From the NCBI RefSeq assembly GCF_918698005.1, contig NZ_CAKKLJ010000002.1:310001-374000 (forward strand): a DNA stretch of 64,000 nt. The letters are read 5' to 3'. This DNA is from Microbacterium sp. Bi121 (lineage in GTDB: Bacteria > Actinomycetota > Actinomycetes > Actinomycetales > Microbacteriaceae). Positions 28,737-39,238 of the stretch are shown piece after piece (within the stretch, counting starts at the first letter, position 1; every line of letters starts with the position of its first letter). The position numbers and the translations under genes are program-made. The notes beneath the pieces were generated by a model. The model was not told the origin of the DNA. It saw nothing but the letters and a program-made list of their open reading frames with translations, and did not search any database.

Positions 28737-28737
28737 T

Positions 28738-29175
28738 TCACTTCTTCCTTTCGCAGTCGGAGCAGATGGCTCGGTAGGTCACAGAGGCTTCGATGATCCG
28801 CATCCCGTGGTCGTGGGACGGATGCAGGCAGGGGGCTTCGCCGACGGCGCACGCGACGTCTTCGACGCGGCCGCATTCGACGCACTGCAGGTGGTGGTGG
28901 TTGTCGAACTCGTCCTGCACCTCGTAGAGGGCGCTGCCGGCGTCGGGGAGGCTCACCTTGCGCACGATTCCAGCGCCGGTGAGGTCGCCCAGGATGCCGT
29001 GAACGGTGGGCAGGGCCACACCGCTGAGCCGGTCGCGCAATGAGGAGAAGACGGTCTCCGCCGAGGCGTGCGGCCGAGCGGCCAATGCTTCGAGAACGGC
29101 GACGCGCTGCACCGTGACACGCAGACCAGCGGCGCGCAGGCGCTCGGGTGCTTCATGCGGGGCGGCGATTGTCAT
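28738..29175 (-). CDS. furA: Fur-family peroxide-type regulator
   Basis: A 145-residue Fur-family repressor: winged helix in residues ~10-80 ([25 protein letters not shown]), then the dimerisation domain with the His-rich sensing segment [20 protein letters not shown] and a second Cys pair (CSDC) near the end forming the structural zinc site. Gene order (upstream of catalase) points to the FurA/PerR/CatR class. ATG 29175 is selected because TACAAT lies 8 bases upstream, giving a leaderless mRNA as reported for mycobacterial furA. ATG 29184 and ATG 29205 are in frame but lie within the -10 and the operator. Confidence 0.92.
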   Translation of the reverse strand: MTIAAPHEAPERLRAAGLRVTVQRVAVLEALAARPHASAETVFSSLRDRLSGVALPTVHGILGDLTGAGIVRKVSLPDAGSALYEVQDEFDNHHHLQCVECGRVEDVACAVGEAPCLHPSHDHGMRIIEASVTYRAICSDCERKK

Positions 29176-29182
29176 CGCATCC

Positions 29183-29216
29183 ATTGTAGCCTTTTTCTGA
29201 ATCATTCACAAAAAGG
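29183..29216 (-). promoter_or_regulatory. furA-katA promoter and palindromic Fur operator
   Basis: Minus-strand -10 TACAAT (29188-29183) and -35 TTGTGA (29211-29206) have a 17-base spacer. Bases 29190-29216 form a 27-bp palindrome, outer arms CCTTTTT/AAAAAGG around the core TGAATCATTCA, symmetric except for the central base and one pair. It covers the spacer and -35, an ideal position for autorepression. Confidence 0.8.
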
Positions 29217-29329
29217 AAACTCGGTTGCCGTGGGGGTTCGGATCGCGAACTGTGTCGGTGTCGCGCACGCATAGCGGCGATATCTGCGACCCGAGGGTCT
29301 GGATCGTCCTCCACAGAACAGCGGTGGTC

Positions 29330-29390
29330 GTTCAGGTAGCGAATCGTGCCGCTGTGACGGGCTCACAGCGGCGAATTTTGCGACCTGAAC
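29330..29390. repeat. Long imperfect inverted repeat (REP-like) upstream of furA
   Basis: Two 28-base arms (29330-29357 and 29363-29390) around a 5-base spacer match at 22 of 28 positions; the outer GTTCAGGT and inner GCCGCTGTGA blocks are perfect. A 19-base partial copy of the right arm occurs in direct orientation at 29273-29291 (three mismatches). The rest of the 29217-29412 gap shows no coding sequence. Confidence 0.6.
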
Positions 29391-29412
29391 AGACCGGGCG
29401 GATGCTCCGACC

Positions 29413-30720
29413 TCAGAGACGTCCGGCGGCCTTGAGTTCGAGATACCGGTCGGCGATCTTCGGCGGAAGCTCCTCCGGATCGGCGGCGATGGCCTCGCCG
29501 CCTGCGCGACGGATGGCATCCGCGACGTTCTCCGCATCGCGGATGGTGCGTTCTGCGGCGGCCGCGAGATAGATGTCCTCGCGGGAGTCGCGCCGCATGG
29601 CGAGCTCTCCGACCGCATCGTCGGTGACGGAGCCGACGAGCACGGTCGTGGCGCGAGAGGCGTTGGGGAACGCGCCCAGGAAGCTGCGAGCGGACTCGGC
29701 GGCGTCCTGCGCGGTGAGGACGACGATCAGTGACGGCCGTGTGGTGAGCGTCCGGATCGCCGCGAACGCACCGCCCCAGTCGGTGTCGACGAGCCGGGCG
29801 TGCACCGGTGCCATGGCGTCCGTGATCGCCTGCAGGAGTCCGGGGCCGTCGACGCCGGTGACGCGGCCGCGCACGACGCGGTCGTACATCAGCAGATGCA
29901 CGTGATCGCCCGCTCTCGCGGCGAGGGCTGCGAGCAGGAGGGACGCCTCGAGCGCGGCATCCAGACGGGTGCTGTCGCCGACGCGGGCGGCCGCGGTCCG
30001 TCCGGTGTCGATCAGGATGACGACGTGCCGGTCGCGCTCGGGTCGCCAGGTGCGCAGCATCGTCGTCCCCGCGCGGGCGGTCGCGCGCCAATCGATCGAG
30101 CGCACGTCGTCGCCTCGGACGTATTCGCGCAGCGAGTCGAATTCGGTGCCCTGCCCACGGACCTGAATGCTGGTGTTGCCGTCGAGTTCACGCAACCGCG
30201 CCAGACGTGACGGCAGGTGCTTGCGGGAGGCGAATGCCGGCAGCACGCGGAGGGCGCCGCGCACCTCATGCCTGGCCTGCCTGCCGCCGAGGCCCAGCGG
30301 CCCCCGCGAGCGGATGAAGACGAAGGTGCTCACGAGCTCGCCGCGACGACGGGGGAGGAGGGGCACGGTCAGCCGGCGCCGCTCGTCGGCTGGAACGACG
30401 AACCGCATCCGCTCGGGACTCGCCCCGGCCGTCGGCTGCCAGGCGTCCCTGATCAGCGCGTTCAGGGTCCGCTGTCCGTGGTTGTGCAGCACCAGCTCGG
30501 CGTCGATCGGCTCGCCGATGCGAGCACGCGCAGGCACTCGTCTGGTCACGGTGACCGTACGGGCGCTCGCCGCCAGGGACACGTCGATCGCGAGCAGGAT
30601 GCCGCACAGCACGAGCCATCCGCCGATGACCGCCCACACCGGTGCACCCGCGATGGCGAGGGCCACGACGGGGACGAGTCCGATCCCGGTGAGGAGGGCG
30701 AGGCGGAGGGTGATGAACAC
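29413..30720 (-). CDS. DUF58-domain membrane protein
   Basis: A 435-residue protein with two N-terminal transmembrane helices (~residues 7-50), a beta-rich periplasmic-type region, and the DUF58/vWA-like domain, whose diagnostic segment is FDSLREYVRGDDVRSIDW followed by ATARAGTTMLRTW and RHVVILIDTG (MIDAS-like D-x). It is the last gene of a five-gene operon whose other members are MoxR, DUF4350, DUF4129 and a GPDPase-membrane-domain protein. MoxR/DUF58 pairs are thought to act as chaperone-like modules on membrane or envelope substrates. Its GTG start directly abuts the MoxR stop codon. Confidence 0.9.
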   Translation of the reverse strand: MFITLRLALLTGIGLVPVVALAIAGAPVWAVIGGWLVLCGILLAIDVSLAASARTVTVTRRVPARARIGEPIDAELVLHNHGQRTLNALIRDAWQPTAGASPERMRFVVPADERRRLTVPLLPRRRGELVSTFVFIRSRGPLGLGGRQARHEVRGALRVLPAFASRKHLPSRLARLRELDGNTSIQVRGQGTEFDSLREYVRGDDVRSIDWRATARAGTTMLRTWRPERDRHVVILIDTGRTAAARVGDSTRLDAALEASLLLAALAARAGDHVHLLMYDRVVRGRVTGVDGPGLLQAITDAMAPVHARLVDTDWGGAFAAIRTLTTRPSLIVVLTAQDAAESARSFLGAFPNASRATTVLVGSVTDDAVGELAMRRDSREDIYLAAAAERTIRDAENVADAIRRAGGEAIAADPEELPPKIADRYLELKAAGRL

Positions 30721-31712
<992 letters not shown>

Positions 31713-31716
<4 letters not shown>

Positions 31717-32897
31717 TGGGTGTTCCTTTCCACGTGCACGGCGGAATCGACCGCCGTCTCGAGTTCTGCGAGTCGACGGGCAGTGTCGACGAGTTCGGAG
31801 TCGTTGGCGGGCAGAGGCCCGGCGAGGAGGTCGTGCAGGGAGCCGCGCGGTATGCGCAGACGATCGGATGCCGCATCCGCGACTTCGACGGGCGTCGAGC
31901 GAGCCGTCAGGCCCAGACGCGTCGCGAGGCGCCGCAGCGAGCCGTCCCGCAGCGCGGCGGCGGCATGCGCCGCGTCGCCCGCCTTGGCCGTCAGGCGCGC
32001 ACGTCCGTGCATCGTCTCGGATGCGCGAACCGTGACCGGGAGCGTCTCGGTGACGAGGGGGCCGAACCGCTGACCCCCTGCGATGCCGGCGACGATCCCG
32101 GCGAGCAGCAGCAGGAGGATCGCCGGCGTCACCCAGGGTGGGGTGAGGCTCGCGAGCGTGTCTGGCGTCTGCGCTTCGATGTCGGTGTCCGCGAGCGATG
32201 GCACGTACCAGACGACGTGACCGGTCTGACCGAGAAGCGCGAGCCCGAGTGCCGCGTTGCCGTTCTCGGCGAGATGCTCGTTGCTGAAGAGTGACGCACC
32301 CTCGATCATCACGGTTCGGATGCCGGCCCGATCATCGATGAGCAGCCCGGCGGCCCCGTCGTCAGAGAAGCATCCGGTGACACCGTCCGCCGGCGCGAAG
32401 AAGCGGTCGGGTCGCACCGTGCCGATGTTGGCGAACTCCGGCACATCGCAACCCGCAGCGAGCGCCTCGGCGACGGGCGGGGCCGCATTCTCGCCGAGGT
32501 CGAGCAGACGCAGGATCCGTGAGGCGCTGGAGAGGAGCACCGTGTGGTTCGCAGGTTCGATGAGCTCTCGGACCGCGTCGTCCGACAGGGCGTACGGATC
32601 GGCCATCACGAGGGTGGTGTCGTCCGATATCGCAGCTTGCGCGTCCCCGCGGGTACGCGCCACGGTGATCTCCACGCCCTGATCGCGCAGCAGCTCGGCC
32701 AGGGCGAGAGTGCCGGAATCCTTGGCGCTCTCGGGATCCAGACCATCGCGGGAATCAGGGGCTCCGAAGGAGAGCGCGCTGATGATCAGGGCGAAGACGA
32801 CGACGGCCGCAGCGATCGCCGCCCAGCCCAGGACCGAGCGCAGTCGGCCCTTCTCGCGAACCGCGGTGCCGGTCGTAAGAACCGTTATGTCGGTCAT
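31713..32897 (-). CDS. DUF4350-domain membrane protein
   Basis: A 394-residue protein with a transmembrane helix near residues 22-45, an extracytoplasmic alpha/beta domain (GTLALAELLRDQGVEITVARTRGD, typical of the DUF4350/GldG-like fold), a second helix near 265-285, and a soluble C-terminal helical tail. ATG 32897 overlaps the upstream stop (ATGA); the far longer frame is spurious. DUF4350 proteins almost always accompany MoxR-DUF58-DUF4129 operons; the molecular role is unknown. Confidence 0.87.
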
Positions 32898-33577
32898 GCG
32901 GGCACGCTCTCGGGGGAGCGCTGCTCGGGCCCGCGCACGGCGGGATGCGCCTTCGAGACGGCATCGTCGATGCTCACCAGCTCGCGGTAGCTCTTCTCGG
33001 ATGCCGGATGCTGCAGATAGCGCACCTGATCGAACGCGCTCGCCGCGGCGGCGAGTTCTGCGTGCAGCGATCCGAGCTCGGCAGCGCCTTCGCGTGCGAT
33101 CGCCTGCGCGGTCGCACCGGGCGCGGGGTCGACGATGTCGCGTTCGAGCAGACCGCGTGCGAGCGCACGGAAGCGCAGCACCGTCGCCGCGTCCCAGTCG
33201 CCCTCTCGAGCTCTGCGCTCGGCGTCTGTTCGCAGCTGCGACGCTGTGCGGTCGTCGCGCTCCCCGAGCAGCTCGCCGCCGCGGCGCCTCACCCGTCGCG
33301 AGGCGCGCGGTCGTCCCCACAGGATGAGGACCGTGATGAGTGCGGCGACGATGACGACCGTGACGATCACGAGGGCAGTGCTGCCGACCTGCTGCCCCGT
33401 GTCCGGCGAGAAGAGCCCGGAGACGAACTCCGCGATGTCCTCCGCCAGGTAGTCGAACCACGTCGGCTTCGCATCGGCGTAGCGCGGATTCTGCAGCTCC
33501 TGCTCGGCCCAACGGCGCGCGTCGTCACCGTCCGGAGCGTACGGATCGTTCGCGAGAAGGCTGGCGAGGAAGATCAT
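32894..33577 (-). CDS. DUF4129-domain protein
   Basis: A 227-residue protein with one central transmembrane segment (around residues 50-72, TALVIVTVVIVAALITVLIL) and a C-terminal DUF4129 domain containing RFRALARGLLERDIVDPAPG and the conserved ASAFDQVRY motif. In other bacteria this domain is fused to transglutaminase-like proteins of MoxR operons. It overlaps both neighbours by ATGA, tying it into the five-gene operon. Confidence 0.88.
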   Translation of the reverse strand: MIFLASLLANDPYAPDGDDARRWAEQELQNPRYADAKPTWFDYLAEDIAEFVSGLFSPDTGQQVGSTALVIVTVVIVAALITVLILWGRPRASRRVRRRGGELLGERDDRTASQLRTDAERRAREGDWDAATVLRFRALARGLLERDIVDPAPGATAQAIAREGAAELGSLHAELAAAASAFDQVRYLQHPASEKSYRELVSIDDAVSKAHPAVRGPEQRSPESVPA

Positions 33578-34863
33578 GCCCCGTGATGCCCCGGCGGTGG
33601 TGGCGGAGGAGCTTGCGGTGGGGCGTATGGAGCGGGCGGGGGTGCCTCGCCCGCGGCATACGGCTGCGGCGGGTACTGCGGAATCGGCTGCGCCGGATAC
33701 TCCTGCGCCGGATACTGCGGTGCCCCCGCGTACTGATCCCAGCCCACCGGAGACGCGGCGTACTGCGGAGTCTGCGCGGGCGGTGGGGCGCTGCTGACGG
33801 CCCGCTCAGGGTCGACGGCGAACGGATCGCCGAGCTCTGCGTCCGTCGCGCCGAGGTCGCGCCGCTCGAGATAAGTGATCAGGCTGTGGTCGAGACCTTC
33901 GTAGCGCATGCGGCAGTCGAGGTAGATGAACGCACCGGCGGCGCACTGCACGACGATCGCGACGGCCTGCAGGACGTACACGAGCAGTTGCGGGGCGACG
34001 CCGGCGAGCATCCCCATCGCGAAGGTCGTGACCTCGTCCGCACCGCCGGTGGGGGCTATCACGGGCAGCAGCAGCGTGCCGAGCAGCGACAGCGGAACGC
34101 TGATGACGCTCACTGCGATGCTCATGATGATGCTGATCAGGAACATCACGCCGAAGGTGTTCCAGAACCTGCCACGGGTCAGTCGCCATGACCGCACCAG
34201 GGCGGGCCGCAGTCGCGCGTGCTCGAGGACGAGCACGGAGGGGACGAGGAGCAGCTTCGTGCTCAGCCACACCCAGAGCGGAATCGCGGCCAGGACGACG
34301 AGGATGCCGATCACCACGGTGACCGCTACGCCCTCGCCGGAGCCGCCGACGCCGGCCATCACGCCGAGGGCGATGATCCCGCCGATCACGACCATGAGGA
34401 CGATCGCGGCCAGCGCCTGCAGCAGGCTCCAGCCGATCAGGCGCCAGAACGCAGGGCGCATCCGCTTCCAGAGGCGTCCGAGCGGGGCCTTCTGTCCCAG
34501 TGCGGCTTCGCCGATGTCGGCCGCGACGACGCCCTGCATGACCGCGGTGAACGCGAGGCTCACGAAGCTCATCGCCAGGACGACGAGGCCGTTGATGGCG
34601 ATCGTCCCCCACAGCACGGGGTAGAAATCCGGGTTGCTCGGCGACAGCGACTCGATGCGAGCGAACGTGGCGAGTGCCACGGCGCCGACGACGACGAGCG
34701 TGACGACGGCGATGACGAGCTGGATGACGATCGCGAACCCGAACAGCACCTTGGGGTTGTGCCGCAGCGCGGCGAACGGCTTTCCGATCAGGGCGCCGAA
34801 CGTCAGCGGATGGAGCGGGACGAGTCCGGCCTTGACCGCCGGTGTCCAGTTCTGTGCGCTCAT
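33574..34863 (-). CDS. GPDPase-membrane-domain protein with Pro-rich tail
   Basis: A 429-residue membrane protein; the start ATG 34863 is preceded by a strong GGGAGG ribosome site. Residues ~35-325 contain about six to seven hydrophobic helices resembling the glycerophosphoryl diester phosphodiesterase membrane domain (PF10110), including the motif RPALVRSWRLTRGRFWNTFG. The catalytic phosphodiesterase domain is absent. The last ~70 residues are a low-complexity tail rich in Pro, Tyr, Gln and Ala (repeats of QYPAQ and PPPAPYAPP). First gene of the MoxR operon; it diverges from mtrA with a 175-bp gap. Confidence 0.8.
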   Translation of the reverse strand: MSAQNWTPAVKAGLVPLHPLTFGALIGKPFAALRHNPKVLFGFAIVIQLVIAVVTLVVVGAVALATFARIESLSPSNPDFYPVLWGTIAINGLVVLAMSFVSLAFTAVMQGVVAADIGEAALGQKAPLGRLWKRMRPAFWRLIGWSLLQALAAIVLMVVIGGIIALGVMAGVGGSGEGVAVTVVIGILVVLAAIPLWVWLSTKLLLVPSVLVLEHARLRPALVRSWRLTRGRFWNTFGVMFLISIIMSIAVSVISVPLSLLGTLLLPVIAPTGGADEVTTFAMGMLAGVAPQLLVYVLQAVAIVVQCAAGAFIYLDCRMRYEGLDHSLITYLERRDLGATDAELGDPFAVDPERAVSSAPPPAQTPQYAASPVGWDQYAGAPQYPAQEYPAQPIPQYPPQPYAAGEAPPPAPYAPPQAPPPPPPGHHGA

Positions 34864-35038
34864 CGAGCTCCCCTCCCAGGTGCACGACCATCGTGTCATA
34901 TCCGTCGCCTGCCGCCGTGAACGGATCGGAAGCGCTACCGTGATCGAAATGTTGTCATGAAGTACGCTGGGGAACGACCGCGTTCAGCCTTCACTCGAAC
35001 GGCGGCGCGCCTGGGTAGAAAGATGGGGCTGGGATCAG

Positions 35039-35719
35039 ATGACCTCACGGATCCTCGTGGTCGACGACGATACCGCGCTGGCCGAGATGATCGGCATCGT
35101 GCTGCGCACCGAGGGCTTCGAGCCCGTCTTCTGCGCCGATGGTGCGGAGGCCGTCGAGGAGTGGCGCACCCAGCACCCTGACCTCGTGCTCCTCGACCTC
35201 ATGCTCCCCGGTATGGACGGCATCGAGATCTGCACCCGCATCCGCGCCGAATCCGGCATCCCGATCATCATGCTCACGGCTCGCGGCGACACGGCCGACG
35301 TGGTTCGGGGTCTCGAGGTCGGTGCCGACGACTACATGGTCAAGCCCTTCAACCCGAAGGAGCTCGTCGCGCGCATCCGCACCCGGCTGCGCCCGGTCAC
35401 CCAGGCGATCAGCGAGATCCTGCGCATCGGCGACCTCGTCGTCGACGTCGACGCGCACGAAGTGCGCCGCGGCACCACGCCGATCCCTCTCACGCCGCTC
35501 GAGTTCCAGCTGCTGGTGGCGCTGGCATCCAAGCCCCAGCAGGTGTTCTCGCGCGAGATGCTGCTCGAACAGGTGTGGGGCTACCACTACAAGGCCGACA
35601 CGCGACTCGTCAACGTGCACGTGCAGCGCCTGCGCGCCAAGGTCGAGCTCGACCCGGACGCGCCGAAGATCGTCATGACGGTCCGCGGCGTCGGTTACCG
35701 GGCCGGGAGCGTCAGCTAG
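35039..35719 (+). CDS. mtrA: Response regulator MtrA (OmpR family)
   Basis: A 226-residue two-component regulator. The receiver domain has the acidic pocket D9-D11, the phosphorylation site D53 (LVLLDLMLPGMDG), T80 and K102 (DYMVKPF). The C-terminal winged helix (~130-222) has the OmpR-type LTPLEFQLLVALASKPQQVF and VNVHVQRLRAKVE. The identity as MtrA is supported by the adjacent mtrB and lpqB. MtrA controls cell-wall metabolism, division and osmotic responses. The 34864-35038 region upstream holds its promoter; a TACGCT hexamer at 34963-34968 is the best -10 candidate, with a leader of about 65 bases. Confidence 0.96.
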   Translation: MTSRILVVDDDTALAEMIGIVLRTEGFEPVFCADGAEAVEEWRTQHPDLVLLDLMLPGMDGIEICTRIRAESGIPIIMLTARGDTADVVRGLEVGADDYMVKPFNPKELVARIRTRLRPVTQAISEILRIGDLVVDVDAHEVRRGTTPIPLTPLEFQLLVALASKPQQVFSREMLLEQVWGYHYKADTRLVNVHVQRLRAKVELDPDAPKIVMTVRGVGYRAGSVS

Positions 35720-35745
35720 GGACCCGAACCGATGAGGAGCGCGCG

Positions 35746-37434
35746 TTGATCGCGACGAGCGCGACGCCGACGGCCGCCGTGGTGTGGCGCGATCCGCGGA
35801 GCTGGCCGGAGGTCGCCGCCACGTTGTGGCGTCGTTCGCTGCGGTTCCGCACCATCACGATCACGCTGCTGTTGACCACGATGGCGATCTTCATCACCAG
35901 CGTGATCATGGCCCTGGTGATCCAGAACAACCTGTTCGAGTCGCGCCGTGACGAGGTGCTCTCCGATGCGCTGCGGGCCGTCGCGGAGGCGCAGAACCGC
36001 GTCGACGCGGCGGAGGTCACGGACGACCCTTCCGGCCTGCGTGCGCTGTGGACGGATGTGCAGGAGACGATCCCGCGGGCGTCCTCGTCGTCGCGCGTCT
36101 ACGCCTCTCCGATCGACGACACGCCGGTCGGCAGCGGCGTGCAGGGATTCCGCACCGATCTGAGCGCCGACCTGATCAGCCCCGGCCTGCGCGAGCGCGT
36201 GGTGTCGTTCCCCGACCGTCAGTCGTGGCAGTCGATCGCCATCCCCATGCCCGATGGGTCGGTGGCGCCGGGCATCGTCGTCGGCCAGCAGCTGTTCCTG
36301 CCAGGCGTCGGCGCGTTCGAGGTGTACATCGCGTACGACCTCGCCGACTCGCAGCAGACGCTGCAGTTCGTGCAGAGCACGCTGTGGGCGGCCGGGTTCG
36401 TGCTCATCGCGATCGTGGCGGTGATCTCGTGGCTCGTGCTCCGCCTCGTGTCCAAGCCGATCATCGAAGCCTCGGAGACCAGCGCCCGGCTCGCGGCGGG
36501 CGACCTCGACGTGCGGCTGCCCGTGCACGGCGAGGACGAGCTTGCGACGCTCGCACAGTCGTTCAACGCGATGGCCGACAGCATCGAGGCCCAGATCAAA
36601 GAGCTCGGCGAGCTCTCGCTCGTGCAGCAGCGATTCGTCTCGGACGTCTCGCACGAGCTCCGCACGCCGCTGACGACCATCCGGCTCGCGGCCGACATGC
36701 TCAACGATCAGCGTGACCAGTTCGACCCCACGACCTCCCGCACCGCCGAGCTGCTCTACACGCAGGTCCAGCGGTTCGAGACGCTGCTGAGCGACCTGCT
36801 CGAGATCAGCCGCTACGACGCGGGGTCCGTGCAGCTCGAGCTGGACGCCACCAGCCTCGCCGAGCTCGCCGAGGATGTCATCGAGCAGATGCGTCCGCTC
36901 GCCGAAGAGCGCGGCTCCGAGCTGCGTCTGGTCGCACCGGGCGGATATTCGCCGGTCGAGATGGACCCGCGGCGCGTGCGCCGCGTGCTGCGGAACCTCA
37001 TCGGCAACGCGATCGAGCACGGGGAGCAGCATCCGATCGTGATCACGGTGGACAGCAACCAGTACGCCGTCGCCGTCGGCGTCCGCGACTTCGGCCTGGG
37101 CATGACACCGGAGGACGCCGAGCGCGTGTTCGACCGGTTCTGGCGCGCCGATCCCTCGCGCCAGCGCACGATCGGCGGAACGGGCCTGGGGCTGTCGATC
37201 GCGCTGGGGGATGCCACGCTGCACGGCGGCACCCTGGCGGTCTGGTCCGAGCTCACCGTCGGCACGAACTTCGTGCTGACGATCCCGCGTGATCCTGCGC
37301 AGCGCGATGGCACCTCACCCGTGTCGCTCGAGCCGCAGGAGAGCATCGCGGACGTCGGTCCGCTGACACAGCCCATTCAGCTGACGGAGCTGCGCGAGAT
37401 GTACTTCGACGCACGATCGGAGGACGACTCATGA
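35746..37434 (+). CDS. mtrB: Sensor histidine kinase MtrB
   Basis: A ~562-residue membrane kinase, cognate to MtrA. Two transmembrane helices (about 38-62 and 210-235) flank an extracellular sensor domain; then come HAMP, a HisKA domain with the phospho-acceptor H303 in VSHELRTPLTTIRL, and a HATPase domain with NLIGNAIEHG (N box), DFGLGMTP (G1) and GGTGLGLSIA (G2). The start is uncertain: no ATG or GTG fits, whereas TTG 35746 has a GAGGAG ribosome site 6 bases upstream, so TTG is preferred. It ends in an ATGA overlap with lpqB. Confidence 0.93.
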   Translation: MIATSATPTAAVVWRDPRSWPEVAATLWRRSLRFRTITITLLLTTMAIFITSVIMALVIQNNLFESRRDEVLSDALRAVAEAQNRVDAAEVTDDPSGLRALWTDVQETIPRASSSSRVYASPIDDTPVGSGVQGFRTDLSADLISPGLRERVVSFPDRQSWQSIAIPMPDGSVAPGIVVGQQLFLPGVGAFEVYIAYDLADSQQTLQFVQSTLWAAGFVLIAIVAVISWLVLRLVSKPIIEASETSARLAAGDLDVRLPVHGEDELATLAQSFNAMADSIEAQIKELGELSLVQQRFVSDVSHELRTPLTTIRLAADMLNDQRDQFDPTTSRTAELLYTQVQRFETLLSDLLEISRYDAGSVQLELDATSLAELAEDVIEQMRPLAEERGSELRLVAPGGYSPVEMDPRRVRRVLRNLIGNAIEHGEQHPIVITVDSNQYAVAVGVRDFGLGMTPEDAERVFDRFWRADPSRQRTIGGTGLGLSIALGDATLHGGTLAVWSELTVGTNFVLTIPRDPAQRDGTSPVSLEPQESIADVGPLTQPIQLTELREMYFDARSEDDS

Positions 37435-39137
37435 CCCGTTGGCATCGCCGCTTGAGCATCGTGGCTTTCGCCGCGCTGACCGCCGTCCTCGCCGGATGCA
37501 CGAGTCTGCCGAGCGCCGGAGAGGTCAACGTGGGGCTCGTCCTGGACGACGTCGACCTCGACCCCGACATCAGCCAGATCGCCGCGAGGCCGCTCGAGGG
37601 GGCGAGCCCGGCAGAGATCGTCGAAGGATTCCTGGACGCTGCGCTCACGCCAGACAACGGGTGGGCGATCGCACGGGAGTTCCTGAGCCCTGAGTTCGCG
37701 GCGACCTGGCGGCCCAGCGCCGGCGTGACGATCGATTCCGGCGCCGGAATGCGGGAGTTCTCATCGGATCTGGAGAGCGACGACGCCGAAACGGGCGACG
37801 TGAGCGTGGTGCTCGACCTCGTCGCCCGAGTCGATGAGGACGGCGCGTACGCCGAACTGCCAGGAGACGAATCCGTCGCATCCTTCGCCGTCGCCAAGAA
37901 CGACGAGGGGGAGTGGCGCATCACCGAGGCGGCGGACGGCATCGTGCTGGATGCCGGCGCGTTCGAACAGGTGTATCGGCAATATCCACTGCAGTACTTC
38001 GATCAGAGCTGGACGCACCTGGTGCCTGACCTCCGGTGGTATCCGCGCAGGCAGACGATCGCGACCACCCTCACGCAGGCGCTGCTCGACGGAAGCCCTG
38101 GCGAGTGGCTCGCTCCTGCGGTCCGCAGCGCATTTCCTGGTGATGTCTCGTTGGCGAGCGACTCGGTGCCGATCAGCCCCGAGAAGATCGCCACCGTAGA
38201 ACTGACGGCCGCGGCGGCGGCGTTGGACGATCGGCAGCTCTCTCGCATGCGGACACAGCTCGAGGCGACTCTCCGGCCGGCGGGTGTGACCGAGGTGCGG
38301 CTGCTCGTCAACGGTCGCGATCTCGGTGCGGGAACGGCCGCCGTGGAGACGGGACGCGCCGAGTCCAGCCCCGTCGTCCTCACTGAAGACGCGTTCGGAT
38401 CGTTCGTCGGGCAGGAGATCACGCCGTACGACGGAATCAGCGACCAGATCATCGAGGTCGCCTCGTCGGTCGCTGCCGTGGATGTCGCAGCGGATGACTC
38501 GCTGGCGGCCATGCAGTTCAAGAACGGCGCGATCTACATCGTCGAAGACGGGCAGGTCAACCAGATCCCCACCAGACCGGGGCAGATCGCGCCGTCGATA
38601 GACCCGTACGGCTACACCTGGACCGTGCCGAGGGCGTCGCCGCACGACGTCGAGGCCTGGCGGTCCGATGTCACCTCGGTCAAGGTCGCAGAGGCATTCC
38701 CCGGTGCCTCATCCATCATGCAGCTGCGCGTCGCGTCCGACGGCGTGCGCCTGGCAGCCGTGATCAGCGTCGGCGGCCAGCGCTGGATCGCGCTCGCCGC
38801 GATCACCCGCGACGACGCGCACGCGCCGGTCGCGCTCGGCGATGTGCACCTGGTGGCGCAGATCGACGGCACACCCCTTGCGCTGTCGTGGATCGGCGAG
38901 GACGCTCTCGGCGTCCTCATTCAGGACGAGTCCGCTCATCTCGTGGTCACGCAGAGCGTGGGAGGCCCAGGGACCGCGGCTGCCGCGCCCAGCGGCGCCC
39001 TCATGCTCTCCGGCGGCCGCACGAACTCCGCGCTGCGCATCCTCGGCGATGAGGGCGTGCTGTACGCCCAGCGCGGCACGACGTGGCAGCTGGGGCTCTC
39101 CGGAGTGCTGGTGCTCGGCACGCACGCCGGACAGTAG
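37431..39137 (+). CDS. lpqB: Lipoprotein LpqB
   Basis: A 568-residue lipoprotein that modulates MtrB in actinobacteria. The N-terminus is a lipoprotein signal peptide ending in the lipobox LAGC with the lipidated C23. The mature part has a GerMN-like domain (VTEVRLLVNGRDLG region) in the middle and a beta-propeller-like C-terminus (GVRLAAVISVGGQRWIALAA). It is coupled to mtrB by a 4-bp overlap. Length matches the family (~580). Confidence 0.94.
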   Translation: MTRWHRRLSIVAFAALTAVLAGCTSLPSAGEVNVGLVLDDVDLDPDISQIAARPLEGASPAEIVEGFLDAALTPDNGWAIAREFLSPEFAATWRPSAGVTIDSGAGMREFSSDLESDDAETGDVSVVLDLVARVDEDGAYAELPGDESVASFAVAKNDEGEWRITEAADGIVLDAGAFEQVYRQYPLQYFDQSWTHLVPDLRWYPRRQTIATTLTQALLDGSPGEWLAPAVRSAFPGDVSLASDSVPISPEKIATVELTAAAAALDDRQLSRMRTQLEATLRPAGVTEVRLLVNGRDLGAGTAAVETGRAESSPVVLTEDAFGSFVGQEITPYDGISDQIIEVASSVAAVDVAADDSLAAMQFKNGAIYIVEDGQVNQIPTRPGQIAPSIDPYGYTWTVPRASPHDVEAWRSDVTSVKVAEAFPGASSIMQLRVASDGVRLAAVISVGGQRWIALAAITRDDAHAPVALGDVHLVAQIDGTPLALSWIGEDALGVLIQDESAHLVVTQSVGGPGTAAAAPSGALMLSGGRTNSALRILGDEGVLYAQRGTTWQLGLSGVLVLGTHAGQ

Positions 39138-39238
39138 GCGCGCGCCAGGCAGGCGACTCGTCCTGCACAGGAGCGCGTCGTCCGCAGGTCGTGCGCTCGG
39201 CGTCGCGCGGTGCGCGCGCAGGACGTCACCGTAGAGAC

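Noticed and set aside
26994..28796. 600-residue plus-strand open frame opposite aquaporin and catalase
   Set aside because: Antisense to the full katA reading frame; the catalase has all active-site motifs and normal length.
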